The notes under the pieces: generated by a model
What the model saw: only the letters and a program-made list of their open reading frames with translations
Database searches by the model: none
What the model was told of the DNA's origin: nothing
Source of the DNA: an uncultured Alphaproteobacteria bacterium
GTDB lineage: Bacteria > Pseudomonadota > Alphaproteobacteria > Methylaequorales > Methylaequoraceae
Reading direction: 5' to 3'
Assembly: GCA_902613995.1 (NCBI GenBank)
Contig: CACMJG010000005.1
Span: 77,542 to 141,541 of the forward strand
Length of the DNA: 64,000 bases
Part shown: one piece after another, positions 46,765 through 55,636 of the stretch
How the letters are laid out: every line of letters starts with the position of its first letter
Numbering within the stretch: position 1 is the first letter of the stretch
Program-made: the position numbers and the translations under genes

Positions 46765-47763
46765 CTAGGAAATTTTTGAATAATTTGACAAATTCTTTGA
46801 TAATTTAAATAAATCCGGAGGAAATTTGGAGTCAAATTCTAAGTTTTTTCTTTTTAGCGGGTGATAAAACCCCAATTTACTTGCATGAAGTGCGTGTCTT
46901 TCGGTTTTAATGAAGTTTTCTGTTATAAAAAACCCTAAATTATCGGTTAGTTGAAGATGATAATTATTTCTACTGTATTTTCTATCCCCTAAAAGTGGAT
47001 TGCCATTATAGCTCATATGAAGTCTAATCTGATGAGTTCTTCCTGTGAAAAGTTTACATTTAACATAACTGATTTTTATCTTCTCGCTTATATCAAATGA
47101 GTTTATAAGCCAAAACTGTGTGATTGCTATTTTTCCAGAATTCGGCTGTGCAACAGCCATTTTTTGTCTATTAAATTTAGATCTTTCAATATTTGTTTCA
47201 ATTGTACCTCGTTCATTTTTTAATAAGTTCCATGTAAATAAATCATATTCTCTTTTTATAGATTTTCTCTTAAATTGTTCAGATAAGCTATTATGGGTAA
47301 TGTCGTCTTTTGCAAAAACTAAAAGACCACTTGTCATTTTATCTATTCTATGAACAACCCCAGGTCTTAATACACCGCCTATCCCTGACAAGTTTTTACA
47401 ATGTGATAACAAACCATTTACTAATGTATTTTCATTATTTCCTGATCCAGGGTGAACAACAGTTCCAGCCTTTTTATTTAAAACTATCAAATGCTCATCC
47501 TCATATACTATATCTAGTTCTAAATTTTGGGGAATTAAACTATATTTTTTTGGTTTGGGTATTTCTAGAATTAGCTCACCCAACTTTTTAAGTTTAATAG
47601 AAGGTTGGGTTATTATTGTATCATTAAACTTTAAATTTCCATTTGTGATCAATTGTTGAAGACGGTTCCTAGACAAATCTTTTAATTTCTGTGCAATAAT
47701 AACATCAACTCTTTTATCTAGATCTTTGCTAGTTATTAAAATCGATATATAATTTTGTTTCAA
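46765..47763 (-). CDS. rluD: 23S rRNA pseudouridine synthase RluD family
   Basis: A 332-residue enzyme. An N-terminal S4 domain (RVDVIIAQKLKDLSRNRLQQLITNGNL) precedes the catalytic domain with VVHRIDKMTSGLLVFAKDD, where Asp141 is the nucleophile, and GRTHQIRLHMSYNGNPLLGDRKY. It makes pseudouridines in helix 69 of 23S rRNA. Upstream of rpoH is the usual alphaproteobacterial location. The start codon overlaps the start of the divergent DUF6476-like gene by one base, so the two ATGs share a base and any promoters lie inside the opposite gene. Confidence 0.94.
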   Translation of the reverse strand: MKQNYISILITSKDLDKRVDVIIAQKLKDLSRNRLQQLITNGNLKFNDTIITQPSIKLKKLGELILEIPKPKKYSLIPQNLELDIVYEDEHLIVLNKKAGTVVHPGSGNNENTLVNGLLSHCKNLSGIGGVLRPGVVHRIDKMTSGLLVFAKDDITHNSLSEQFKRKSIKREYDLFTWNLLKNERGTIETNIERSKFNRQKMAVAQPNSGKIAITQFWLINSFDISEKIKISYVKCKLFTGRTHQIRLHMSYNGNPLLGDRKYSRNNYHLQLTDNLGFFITENFIKTERHALHASKLGFYHPLKRKNLEFDSKFPPDLFKLSKNLSNYSKIS

Positions 47764-48050
47764 TGAGAAAGTTCCTAAAATTTACTGTTATTTTTCTTGG
47801 TATTTTGATCGTTACACTTTTTTGTATTACAATATTTGCAATATATAACAAATACAATAATTATGATTTAAAAAATTTTGACTCTCTTAAATTAGAACCG
47901 CAAATAGAGGAATTTTTAACTATAAAAGATTTTCAAATTCAAAAAAATCTTATACACTTTCGTCTTGAAAATAATGATGATAATAGCCAATTTATAAGAA
48001 CTTATAATCTTAGGGATGGAAAACTTTCAACAGAAATAAAAATTAAATGA
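47763..48050 (+). CDS. DUF6476-like single-span membrane protein
   Basis: A 95-residue protein with one N-terminal membrane helix (about residues 6-28) and a soluble part rich in Asn/Lys, ending FIRTYNLRDGKLSTEIKIK. A small membrane protein divergent from rluD is common in alphaproteobacteria (DUF6476), and the layout fits. The family match is from position and shape. It overlaps the next gene by 4 bp. Confidence 0.55.
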   Translation: MRKFLKFTVIFLGILIVTLFCITIFAIYNKYNNYDLKNFDSLKLEPQIEEFLTIKDFQIQKNLIHFRLENNDDNSQFIRTYNLRDGKLSTEIKIK

Positions 48051-48502
48051 TTTCAAAAAAATTATTAATATTCCTTACCTCCTGGATAATTGAAAATACT
48101 GAATTTAATCAGAAAATCGAAGATCCGAAGTTCTTTAAACTTACTGAAAACGAGATGTCAGATAAAGCTTGCTTTTCATCTGAAAGTTGCAGAGTAAAAG
48201 CTTATTATGTTAAGAATAGTGGTATATTCTACATCGACAAAATGCAGCCCGAAAAAGATATTTGTGACAAATCCATTATTTTGCATGAGATGGTTCATCA
48301 TTATCAAAAAAATGATGATAGAGTAATTGAATTAGACGAAAGAACCCTTTGGACACTTCAAGAAAGACAAGCAATTTACTATCAAAATCTTTTTTTAATT
48401 TCTCAAAAAAGATTAAATGACAATCAAGGTCCAGAAAATGTTCTTCAATGTGAGGGAGGTTCTTACTTAGATTTACAATATAAATTTAATGAATCCAGAT
48501 GA
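48047..48502 (+). CDS. Putative HExxH metallohydrolase of unknown family
   Basis: A 151-residue protein with a zinc-site pattern H80-E81-M-V-H84 (LHEMVHHYQ) and a downstream Glu in LQERQAIYYQ (Glu106) that could be the third ligand, a gluzincin-like arrangement. Three or four Cys (residues 42, 48, 73, 134) suggest either disulfides or a metal-linked structure. No clear signal peptide is seen, although the first 14 residues are hydrophobic. I do not recognise the family beyond a general likeness to small conserved peptidase-like proteins. It overlaps the upstream membrane-protein gene by 4 bp. Confidence 0.6.
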   Translation: MISKKLLIFLTSWIIENTEFNQKIEDPKFFKLTENEMSDKACFSSESCRVKAYYVKNSGIFYIDKMQPEKDICDKSIILHEMVHHYQKNDDRVIELDERTLWTLQERQAIYYQNLFLISQKRLNDNQGPENVLQCEGGSYLDLQYKFNESR

Positions 48503-48514
48503 GAGTAATTTGAT

Positions 48515-49345
48515 TTGAAAAATAAAACCAATTTAATTCAACTTTCACCTAAAGATATAACAGCTCATTCATTAAAAAAAAATATTTTTGAAGGAAAAAT
48601 TTTACTAATTAAAAATACTAAAGAAATTTTAAAAATTATTGAACTTACAGAGCAATATTTTAATTACCTTTTTAATACAGGGATAACTAATTCAGAGAAA
48701 CTAAAAATAAATTACAATAAAGAAAACTCTATTTTTTTTGAGATCATCCAAAAGAGAATAAAGTTTTGCAAATTGATAAGAAAATGCTTTGCAAATTTTC
48801 TTTTACAAATTGAATTGGGTATTCAGAGTACTTTTATGGATTACATTACATTTAGATATAGTCCAGCAAGTGGTATGAAAAATATTGGAACATTGATTCC
48901 AACCCCAGCTCACAGGGATACGTGGGCTTCAAATATTTTTAACCAAATTAATTTTTGGTTTCCAACTCATAATGTTTCAGACCGTAATTCAATTTTTTTT
49001 GTTCCTAAATACTTTCAAAAAAGAGTGAGCAATAATAGCGATGAATGGAGTTTTTATAGATATAAAAAAACAAAAGAATTTCTTTCAACACCAGTTTCAA
49101 ATATAAAATTTCCACAAAATCAAATTGTCAGTTTCAATGTCAAAAAAGGTGAAGTTTTGTGCTTTTCTGGTCATCACATTCATGGAAGTTTGGTAGGTGA
49201 AAGTGATAGACTTAATCTGGAAACAAGAATTGTTTGTGAAAATGATGAAGAAAACTATAAAATACCAGTTAATTTAGATGCAATGGGAACTGTAAGAAAA
49301 AATAAGTGGTTTAGAAACTTAAAAACTGGAAAAAGTTATATTTAA
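48515..49345 (+). CDS. Putative Fe(II)/2-oxoglutarate-dependent oxygenase
   Basis: A 276-residue protein with TTG start. The iron-binding triad appears as H133-x-D135 in TPAHRDTWASN and His223 in SGHHIHGSLVGES, with Arg232 or Arg238 placed to bind 2-oxoglutarate (DRLNLETRIV). The segment INFWFPTHNV and GEVLCFSGHHIH give the jelly-roll pattern of the phytanoyl-CoA dioxygenase-like group. The substrate is unknown. It ends 4 bp inside the 3' end of blh, the convergent retinal-forming dioxygenase gene; neighbourhood with the carotenoid operon allows, but does not show, a link to carotenoid or lipid hydroxylation. Confidence 0.62.
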   Translation: MKNKTNLIQLSPKDITAHSLKKNIFEGKILLIKNTKEILKIIELTEQYFNYLFNTGITNSEKLKINYNKENSIFFEIIQKRIKFCKLIRKCFANFLLQIELGIQSTFMDYITFRYSPASGMKNIGTLIPTPAHRDTWASNIFNQINFWFPTHNVSDRNSIFFVPKYFQKRVSNNSDEWSFYRYKKTKEFLSTPVSNIKFPQNQIVSFNVKKGEVLCFSGHHIHGSLVGESDRLNLETRIVCENDEENYKIPVNLDAMGTVRKNKWFRNLKTGKSYI

Positions 49346-50226
49346 TTCTTCAAGAAATTAACCAACAAAATATGGGAAACTGTTAGGGAAGACAGTCCTA
49401 CCACTATATAATTTATTTGAAGTAAATTTAAGTCATTCTTCATAAAATAATAAATAAGAGTAAAAAATAAAATAGTAATGACAGTCATAGGAAGTGTTTT
49501 AAAAAAAAGTTCTCCAAATTTTAAATCAAGATTATTTTTTTCATCTAACAAATGTCGAGTAGAATGAAGAAAACAAAAATACATAAAAAAAGATAGAAGA
49601 GGTTCAAAAAACCAAAAACAAAAGAATAATAAAATGAATTCACTTAAGACTAAATAAACTTGACTTTTATTTTGATACATTAACCAACTCTTTAACAACC
49701 AGATAAATATGAGCAATATTAAAAAAAAATATAAATAGTTAAAATATTTACTTACTTCAATTAAAAAAAAACTGTCTACAAAAAAAAAAGAGAAAATTTC
49801 GATTGATTCTTCCAGGTGAAACTTAAATGGAAGAGAAATAACAAATATTCCTCTAATTAAAACTTCAATAAATGAAAATTTAGATTTTTCTATACAATCA
49901 CTAATTCCAAAATGTAAAATGGAAAGAGCCAAAAATATTATAAATAATACATGAGGATAGTTTACCCATGAAAAGAAAAAGATTATAGGTACTAATATAT
50001 AGATTAGAAGAAATAATAGCATTTCAAAATTATTATTAATGATTCCTTTATGTTTAGCTATGTCTAGATCTAAACTTCCGTGCGCAAGTCCTGGCCATAG
50101 AATGGGTAAAGAAAAAAGTAAAACTTGATTTAAATAATTACCCGAAAAAAGCTCCTCAAAAAATAATGTAATTGGGATCATTAAAAAAATTGAAAATAGG
50201 AATAACTTTGTGTCTAGTTGTTTCAT
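49342..50226 (-). CDS. blh: Brp/Blh family beta-carotene 15,15'-dioxygenase
   Basis: A 294-residue membrane protein with about eight hydrophobic segments. Family His residues are in WPGLAHGSLDLDIAK, LSILHFGISDC and CFLHSTRHLLDE. It cleaves beta-carotene into two retinal molecules, the chromophore of proteorhodopsin. It is the last gene of the crtE-I-B-Y-blh run and overlaps crtY by 4 bp. The usual HGALDH motif is HGSLDLD here. Its 3' end overlaps the convergent oxygenase gene by 4 bp. Confidence 0.9.
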   Translation of the reverse strand: MKQLDTKLFLFSIFLMIPITLFFEELFSGNYLNQVLLFSLPILWPGLAHGSLDLDIAKHKGIINNNFEMLLFLLIYILVPIIFFFSWVNYPHVLFIIFLALSILHFGISDCIEKSKFSFIEVLIRGIFVISLPFKFHLEESIEIFSFFFVDSFFLIEVSKYFNYLYFFLILLIFIWLLKSWLMYQNKSQVYLVLSEFILLFFCFWFFEPLLSFFMYFCFLHSTRHLLDEKNNLDLKFGELFFKTLPMTVITILFFTLIYYFMKNDLNLLQINYIVVGLSSLTVSHILLVNFLKN

Positions 50227-51338
50227 CTTATTTCAAAAACCGATTTTATTAACGAAATTTTGGGAAGGGAGATTATTATTTTCAAGGTTTCAAAAAGGTT
50301 AGCGGTATTTGTTAAAAATTTTACTATAATAGGTAAGCTATTTCTTTTAAAAAATCTTTCAAAAAATTGAAAAGCTGTTTCAGGGTTATTTTCAATAAAT
50401 TTACAAAAGGTATTGTCTAGAAAATTTAAAAAATTATTTTTTCTTATTTTAGGATACTTTTCTTTGATTATACAATCTACTATTTGCTTAGAATAAATAA
50501 ATGAATTCTGTAAGGAATATCCTGTAGATTGTTTTACCCAATTTCCAGCTGTACCAATTTTAATACAATTTTCCATATTTTTTTCAATAATCTTGAACAT
50601 CGGAATTACACCTGATTCGCAAAATCGAATTTTATATTGTTTTCCAAAATAATTTCTAGACATATACATTTTTATATCCTGTTTATATTTTGACCTACTT
50701 AAAGTCCTCTTTGAAAAATAAGTAGTTTCTACTAATATTTTATTTTGGCTAAATGGTAAGACATAAATAAAATTAAAATTATTTTTTTTATTTTGTATAT
50801 CCATTAATATTACCTCATCTTTATTAATAATGTTTTCTTTGAATGTAATTTCCACACCGTAAAAATGTTGTAATAATCTATGTGATTTTTCCACGTCGTT
50901 GTCTATTCTACTATCGAATAAAAATCGAGAATTATAAATCTTATTTTCGGTATTAAGTTCTACAATATTGTTGTATGACTTTAATGATTTAATTTTTACA
51001 CCCATAATTATCTTAAAATTCTTTCTTTTTTTAAGTCTGCTTAAAAAAAAATTATATAGATTTTTTGACTTAATTCTTAAATATTCAATTCCACTAAAAT
51101 TTAATGAATGTTTTTTCCCTTTAATAATTACACATACTTTTTTCCATTTATTATCAGCTGATTTATTTAAAATATTGTAAGGATGATTCCAAAAACAGAG
51201 GTTCTTTTCAAATTTTAATTTTTTCTCTTTCTCTAATAAAAGTACTTTTTTATTTGTTCTTTTTGTTATTTCATCAGCTAGTATAAGACCAGATACTCCT
51301 GCTCCAACAATAATTATGTCGAAATTCCTTTTAATCAC
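50223..51338 (-). CDS. crtY: Lycopene beta-cyclase (CrtY type)
   Basis: A 371-residue flavoprotein. The dinucleotide site DIIIVGAGVSGLILADEI is at residues 6-23, followed by KNLCFWNHPYN. It has VLPFSQNKILVETTYFS and GTAGNWVKQSTGYSLQNS, both typical of CrtY. It closes both ends of lycopene to give beta-carotene. It overlaps blh by 4 bp and crtB by 8 bp. Confidence 0.92.
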   Translation of the reverse strand: MIKRNFDIIIVGAGVSGLILADEITKRTNKKVLLLEKEKKLKFEKNLCFWNHPYNILNKSADNKWKKVCVIIKGKKHSLNFSGIEYLRIKSKNLYNFFLSRLKKRKNFKIIMGVKIKSLKSYNNIVELNTENKIYNSRFLFDSRIDNDVEKSHRLLQHFYGVEITFKENIINKDEVILMDIQNKKNNFNFIYVLPFSQNKILVETTYFSKRTLSRSKYKQDIKMYMSRNYFGKQYKIRFCESGVIPMFKIIEKNMENCIKIGTAGNWVKQSTGYSLQNSFIYSKQIVDCIIKEKYPKIRKNNFLNFLDNTFCKFIENNPETAFQFFERFFKRNSLPIIVKFLTNTANLFETLKIIISLPKISLIKSVFEIR

Positions 51339-52245
51339 ATTTAATTGAAATTATTTTTTTAATATTTTTATTTAATTTTTCTCTTATATTAGAATTTTTA
51401 CATATTTGGTTATTATAGATTAATTTTATCAAAACTTTGATTGTTTTAACCACTTTTTCTATTTTAGTTAGATAGACTCTTTGTTTCCATATATTGTATT
51501 TGTTGTTTCTAATTTTTGTACCAATTGATTGGTATAAAAAAGATGCTATTGCAATAGGGAATCTATATTTTAAAGGTAATTTAATAATTCCTTCCCATGC
51601 TAAGTCATAAATAATATCTGATGTATCTATAAGTTTTTTTAAATCTTTAGAGAATTCTCTTTGGAGTTTGTCACTTAGAGGAATCTCATGAAGATCATTT
51701 TTGACATGAACTCTAATCTCTTTTGGAATATAAATTCTATCTCTTAGTAAATCTTCTTTGACATCTCTGGAAATATTGGTTAGTTGCATTGCTATTCCAA
51801 GATAAATAGCATTGAATTTTAATGAATTTTCTTTTACTCCCATAATATCACACATCATTAAGCCAACCGTTCCAGCAACTTTATAACTATAACAAAATAA
51901 TTGATTATAATCTTTAATATTGACCTTGCTTAAATCACTCAAAATTCCATCAATTAAAGCATTTGGTATTCTATGATCAATTTCGTATTTAGACATTAAA
52001 TTAATAAAATTATGAATTATTTGATTTTTTGACTTTCTTGTTAATAGCTCCTTTTTAATTTTAGTTAATTTTATTTTTGAAACTTTTTTAGACAGTTTTT
52101 TGTCATCACCCAAGTCGTCAACATATCTACAAAATAGATAAAGTACTTTGATATCGTCTCTTTTATCAGTTGAGAATAATAATGATGCAAAATAAAAGGT
52201 TTTGGCTCTATTTTTTAATGAAAACTTAGCTTTCTTTAGATTCAT
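51331..52245 (-). CDS. crtB: Phytoene synthase
   Basis: A 304-residue prenyl-joining enzyme with the two Asp-rich motifs: YVDDLGDD (residues 41-48) and NISRDVKEDLLRDRIYIP, and GTVGLMMCDIMGV between. It joins two geranylgeranyl diphosphates to phytoene. It overlaps the crtI end by 20 bp and the crtY start by 8 bp, so translation is coupled along the operon. Confidence 0.94.
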   Translation of the reverse strand: MNLKKAKFSLKNRAKTFYFASLLFSTDKRDDIKVLYLFCRYVDDLGDDKKLSKKVSKIKLTKIKKELLTRKSKNQIIHNFINLMSKYEIDHRIPNALIDGILSDLSKVNIKDYNQLFCYSYKVAGTVGLMMCDIMGVKENSLKFNAIYLGIAMQLTNISRDVKEDLLRDRIYIPKEIRVHVKNDLHEIPLSDKLQREFSKDLKKLIDTSDIIYDLAWEGIIKLPLKYRFPIAIASFLYQSIGTKIRNNKYNIWKQRVYLTKIEKVVKTIKVLIKLIYNNQICKNSNIREKLNKNIKKIISIKCD

Positions 52246-53710
52246 TTTTCAGAATATTTTCGAGTACTTTAGCTGAGCTTATTACTCCGGGTACACCAGC
52301 CCCGGGATGACAACCTGCACCTACAAAATATAAATTCTTAAAATCTTCAGATTTATTATGAAATCTAAACCAAGCAGATTGCCTAAAAATCGGAGAAACG
52401 GAAAATCCGGCACCATATAGTGAGTTATAATCGTTTTTAAAATCATTAGGAGACATGTGAAAGCAAACTTTTAAATTTTTATGCAGATCCGGTAAAATTG
52501 TTTGTTCAAGAGCATTTAAGATTTTTTTTTCATAAGTCTTACCATAATTTTTCCAATCAATTTGTTTTTTAAGATTAGGAACTGGCGATAAAACATAAAA
52601 ACTATCACATCCTTTAGGAGCCATCGATTTGTCAGTTGCCGTTGGTCTATGAAGGTAAAGACTAAAATCGTCAGCCAGAATTTTATTTTTAAAAATATCA
52701 TTCAATAGGCCCTCATACCTCTTTCCCATCCATATTGTATGATGTGCTATATTTTTATATATTTTTTTTGTTCCAAAATAAATAACGAAAAGACCCATCG
52801 AATAATCCATTTTATCGACTCTTTTTTGATGCCACTTTTTATTATTTTTGGATTTAATTAAATATTTATAAGTATATGCAGGATCGGTATTCATAACTAT
52901 TTTATTGGCATAAACAACTTTGTTTTTAAATTTTACTCCTATTGCCTGTTCGTCTTTTGTTAAAATACTTGTAATTTCTGCATTTTTAAAAATTTTAATA
53001 TTTTCCTCTTTCATAAGTTTTTCAAAGCCTTGTACAATTTTTCCAGTGCCGCCAATAGCATAATGAACTCCCCATTTTCGCTCTAAATAATGGATTAAAT
53101 TATATATTGAAGTTGTATCAATTGGATTTCCACCTAATAAAAGTGGTTGGATGCTAAAAGCTTGAATAATCTGCTCATTTTTAATAAATTTAGACACTAA
53201 TCTAAAAACACTTAAATAACTTTTTAATGTAATTAAAGTTGGTATTTGTCGTATCATGAAAAAAAAATCATGAAATGGAACAAATGAAAGTTTTTCAAAT
53301 CCTACTTTAAAAATTTTTTCTGAGAAATTTAGTAGACGTCTGTATCCCTTAACATCTCTTGTATCAAATTTTGAAATTTCTTTTTCAGTCCTTTTTAAGC
53401 TTTTTGAATAGTCAAATATTTTTTTATTTGATGAAAAATAAAATCGATACCAGGGATCTAATTCGACAAACTTAACATACTTTTCTCTATTTTTTTTGAA
53501 CAATTCAAACAATTCATTAAATAAAAATGGAGCAGTAATTACTGTTGGGCCAGCATCAAAAGTAAATCCAGATTTTTTAAATACTCTTGCTCTTCCACCT
53601 AATTGATTTAATTTTTCATAAATTGAGACTTCATAACCTAATGATTTTAACCTAAGTGCAGCAGAAATACCTCCAAAGCCTGAACCTACAACAATTGCAG
53701 TTTTATTCAT
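52226..53710 (-). CDS. crtI: Phytoene desaturase
   Basis: A 494-residue FAD enzyme. It starts with VVGSGFGGISAALRLKSLGYEV, then GGRARVFKKSGFTFDAGPTVITAP, and ends with the CrtI signature FVGAGCHPGAGVPGVISSAKVLENIL. It converts phytoene to lycopene by successive desaturations. It abuts crtE upstream with no gap and overlaps crtB by 20 bp. Confidence 0.96.
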   Translation of the reverse strand: MNKTAIVVGSGFGGISAALRLKSLGYEVSIYEKLNQLGGRARVFKKSGFTFDAGPTVITAPFLFNELFELFKKNREKYVKFVELDPWYRFYFSSNKKIFDYSKSLKRTEKEISKFDTRDVKGYRRLLNFSEKIFKVGFEKLSFVPFHDFFFMIRQIPTLITLKSYLSVFRLVSKFIKNEQIIQAFSIQPLLLGGNPIDTTSIYNLIHYLERKWGVHYAIGGTGKIVQGFEKLMKEENIKIFKNAEITSILTKDEQAIGVKFKNKVVYANKIVMNTDPAYTYKYLIKSKNNKKWHQKRVDKMDYSMGLFVIYFGTKKIYKNIAHHTIWMGKRYEGLLNDIFKNKILADDFSLYLHRPTATDKSMAPKGCDSFYVLSPVPNLKKQIDWKNYGKTYEKKILNALEQTILPDLHKNLKVCFHMSPNDFKNDYNSLYGAGFSVSPIFRQSAWFRFHNKSEDFKNLYFVGAGCHPGAGVPGVISSAKVLENILKNESKES

Positions 53711-54781
53711 TTAGATCTTTTTTGTATTTTTTGTTATTCTTTTAATTATTGAGCTAATGACAAAACTAACAATTCTAAATAACTTCTTGTCTGTTTTATC
53801 TGAAATTTCGATTGCTCTTTCAGATACTTGTTTTAAATGATTAAAGGATAGATCTAATGCCCCTTTTTTTTCTATCATTTTCAACCAAAATGTAATTTCA
53901 TCTTCTGATATTGAATCATATCTTTTTTTTAAAAACTTTTGTAATATAAACTTTTCTCCTTGCGTAGCATTTTGAATAAAATGCATTATTAAAATATTCA
54001 TTTTACCTTCTTTCAAGTCTCTGCCAGGAAGTCCTCTTTCTTTTAGGCCTAAAAAGTCTGAAAGATCATCTTGAATTTGATATGCAACACCTGTTTCGTA
54101 CAATGACTTAAAATAGCTTGTGTCATATTTATTTCCAGAGAGAATCAAAACAAGTTTTATGGGAAGAGAGATTAAACCTCCTGTTTTTGCTCTAGCAGTA
54201 GATTCATAATCTTCCATTTTCAAATTAAAATCAGACCTACTTAAAATTTCAATTGATTGTCCTTTTAATGTTTGTTTGATTGTTTTACTTAGTTCTTCTA
54301 TTGCAAGGCATTTGAGATCAGGTCGCGTTTTAATCTTGGATATAATTTCAAAAGAAGCTGAAATAAAAAGATCTCCTAAATTAATGGCTGTGTGGTCTCC
54401 AAACCTATTCCAAATTGTAGGTAAACCTCTTCGTAAAAGATCTCTGTCTTGGAGATCATCATGTATAAGGGACGCATTATGTATAAATTCACAACAGATT
54501 GCTATATCATGCGAAACTTGTTTGCTTAAGCCAAAGATTTTTGAAGCAAGAAGTGCTAGTATTGCTCTAAACCTCTTTCCTCCTGAATTAAGTTGATACT
54601 TTGCACAATTTCCCATCCAGGAGCCGTCACAGAGGATGTCAGACATTTTTTTGTCAAGAGATTGTATATCGTTTTTATATTTGTCGTGGTTAAAGAAGCT
54701 TAAATCGATGTTTTTTTGAAAATCATTGAGATGAATCCAATTCATATTGATGTTTAAATTTTGCGTAATATTTTTTGTCAT
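53711..54781 (-). CDS. crtE: Geranylgeranyl diphosphate synthase (polyprenyl synthetase)
   Basis: A 356-residue trans-prenyltransferase. The first Asp-rich motif is LIHDDLQDRDLLRRG (Asp108, Asp109, Asp112), the second QIQDDLSDFLG, and the Lys/Arg pair for diphosphate binding is in NSGGKRFRAILALL. The first 40 or so residues precede the usual start of the fold. It extends isoprenoid diphosphates to C20 for carotenoid synthesis, though longer chains cannot be excluded by sequence. It starts 22 bp after the terminator of the proteorhodopsin gene. Confidence 0.9.
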   Translation of the reverse strand: MTKNITQNLNINMNWIHLNDFQKNIDLSFFNHDKYKNDIQSLDKKMSDILCDGSWMGNCAKYQLNSGGKRFRAILALLASKIFGLSKQVSHDIAICCEFIHNASLIHDDLQDRDLLRRGLPTIWNRFGDHTAINLGDLFISASFEIISKIKTRPDLKCLAIEELSKTIKQTLKGQSIEILSRSDFNLKMEDYESTARAKTGGLISLPIKLVLILSGNKYDTSYFKSLYETGVAYQIQDDLSDFLGLKERGLPGRDLKEGKMNILIMHFIQNATQGEKFILQKFLKKRYDSISEDEITFWLKMIEKKGALDLSFNHLKQVSERAIEISDKTDKKLFRIVSFVISSIIKRITKNTKKI

Positions 54782-54802
54782 CTTAAAGGTTTAAAAGTTA
54801 AG

Positions 54803-54841
54803 TATAAAAAAAAGGGAAACATCTAAAAGATGCTTCCCTTT
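54803..54841 (-). terminator. Intrinsic terminator between proteorhodopsin and crtE
   Basis: On the minus strand a 14-position stem (54841-54828 pairing with 54824-54811, one mismatch) with a 3-base loop is followed by a T run at 54810-54804. It comes 26 bp after the rhodopsin stop and ends about 22 bp before the crtE ATG. It should stop most rhodopsin transcripts and let a fraction run on into the carotenoid genes. Confidence 0.88.
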
Positions 54842-54866
54842 AATTAATTTAAAACATTAAGCTTGC

Positions 54867-55562
54867 TTAAGCTTTTGCTGATTCAGACTTAGCAGCAGCC
54901 CAAATTACAAGACCGAAAGCAATTTTGTTAATAATGTCTGCAAGGTTGTAAATTGCATTTAATGCATTTTCATCAGTTCCCCCTGCTAGGTAACCTAGGA
55001 AGTAACCTATCGGGTAAATAGACCAACCAATTGATACAATCCATTTCATTGCATTGTATGCAGATTGCTGAGCTTTTGAGTTGCTTGATGCGTTAGCTTG
55101 CGCTGCTTCACCTGCAAATACTTCATACAGGATGTAAATCCAACCTGCCATGCCCACTATGAAACCAACAGTTGCATTGATTGAGCCATTTTCTCCAAGG
55201 AAACCAGCAATTAACATTACTAATGTACCAATCAAAAGTCTCCAGAACATTCCAGCTGTGGCAGCGCCAACTGCTGCTAGAATAAGGTAAAATTCAACCA
55301 TCTGAAGTGGGACTGTTAGTAACCAGTCAATATATCTATAGACATTAGGGTTTTCACCGGTCTGGATCCATACTGCCCTCATGTAGTAATAGTGAACAGC
55401 GGCGATTAAGGTTACAAGACCAGCAACTCTTACAGAAGTTTGCCAGTGTTTAGCAACACTGTTGCCCTCTAAAAAGAAGAAAGCTGTAGATGCAACCATG
55501 GCTACCGAAATTATCCAAAAAGAAACCCCAACGAGGTCATCGGCTTTAAGCATATATTCCAT
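54867..55562 (-). CDS. Proteorhodopsin, blue-absorbing type proton pump
   Basis: A 231-residue seven-helix retinal protein. Helix C reads RYIDWLLTVPLQMVEFYLIL. Asp79 (counter-ion and acceptor), Thr83 and Glu90 (donor) give the DTE proton-pump motif, Gln87 is at the spectral tuning site (Leu in green forms), and His57 pairs with Asp79 as in proteorhodopsin. The retinal Lys213 is in NLADIINKIAFG. It has no cleavable signal peptide, unlike many SAR11 forms. The ATG at 55562 follows an AAAGGAT ribosome site. It pumps protons outward in light across the inner membrane. GC and codon use are raised, in line with high expression. Confidence 0.96.
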   Translation of the reverse strand: MEYMLKADDLVGVSFWIISVAMVASTAFFFLEGNSVAKHWQTSVRVAGLVTLIAAVHYYYMRAVWIQTGENPNVYRYIDWLLTVPLQMVEFYLILAAVGAATAGMFWRLLIGTLVMLIAGFLGENGSINATVGFIVGMAGWIYILYEVFAGEAAQANASSNSKAQQSAYNAMKWIVSIGWSIYPIGYFLGYLAGGTDENALNAIYNLADIINKIAFGLVIWAAAKSESAKA

Positions 55563-55580
55563 ATGTTTATCCTTTCGTAT

Positions 55581-55609
55581 ATATTATTAAAATTTGAGCA
55601 AGAGCCCAA
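55581..55609 (-). promoter_or_regulatory. Candidate promoter of proteorhodopsin
   Basis: Minus-strand TTGGGC (55609-55604) and TAATAT (55586-55581) with 17-bp spacing, about 18 bp upstream of the ATG, followed by an AAAGGAT ribosome site. The -35 match is moderate (TTGNNN only). Confidence 0.4.
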
Positions 55610-55636
55610 AAGTTAAAGTTTTACAAGCAGATTAAG

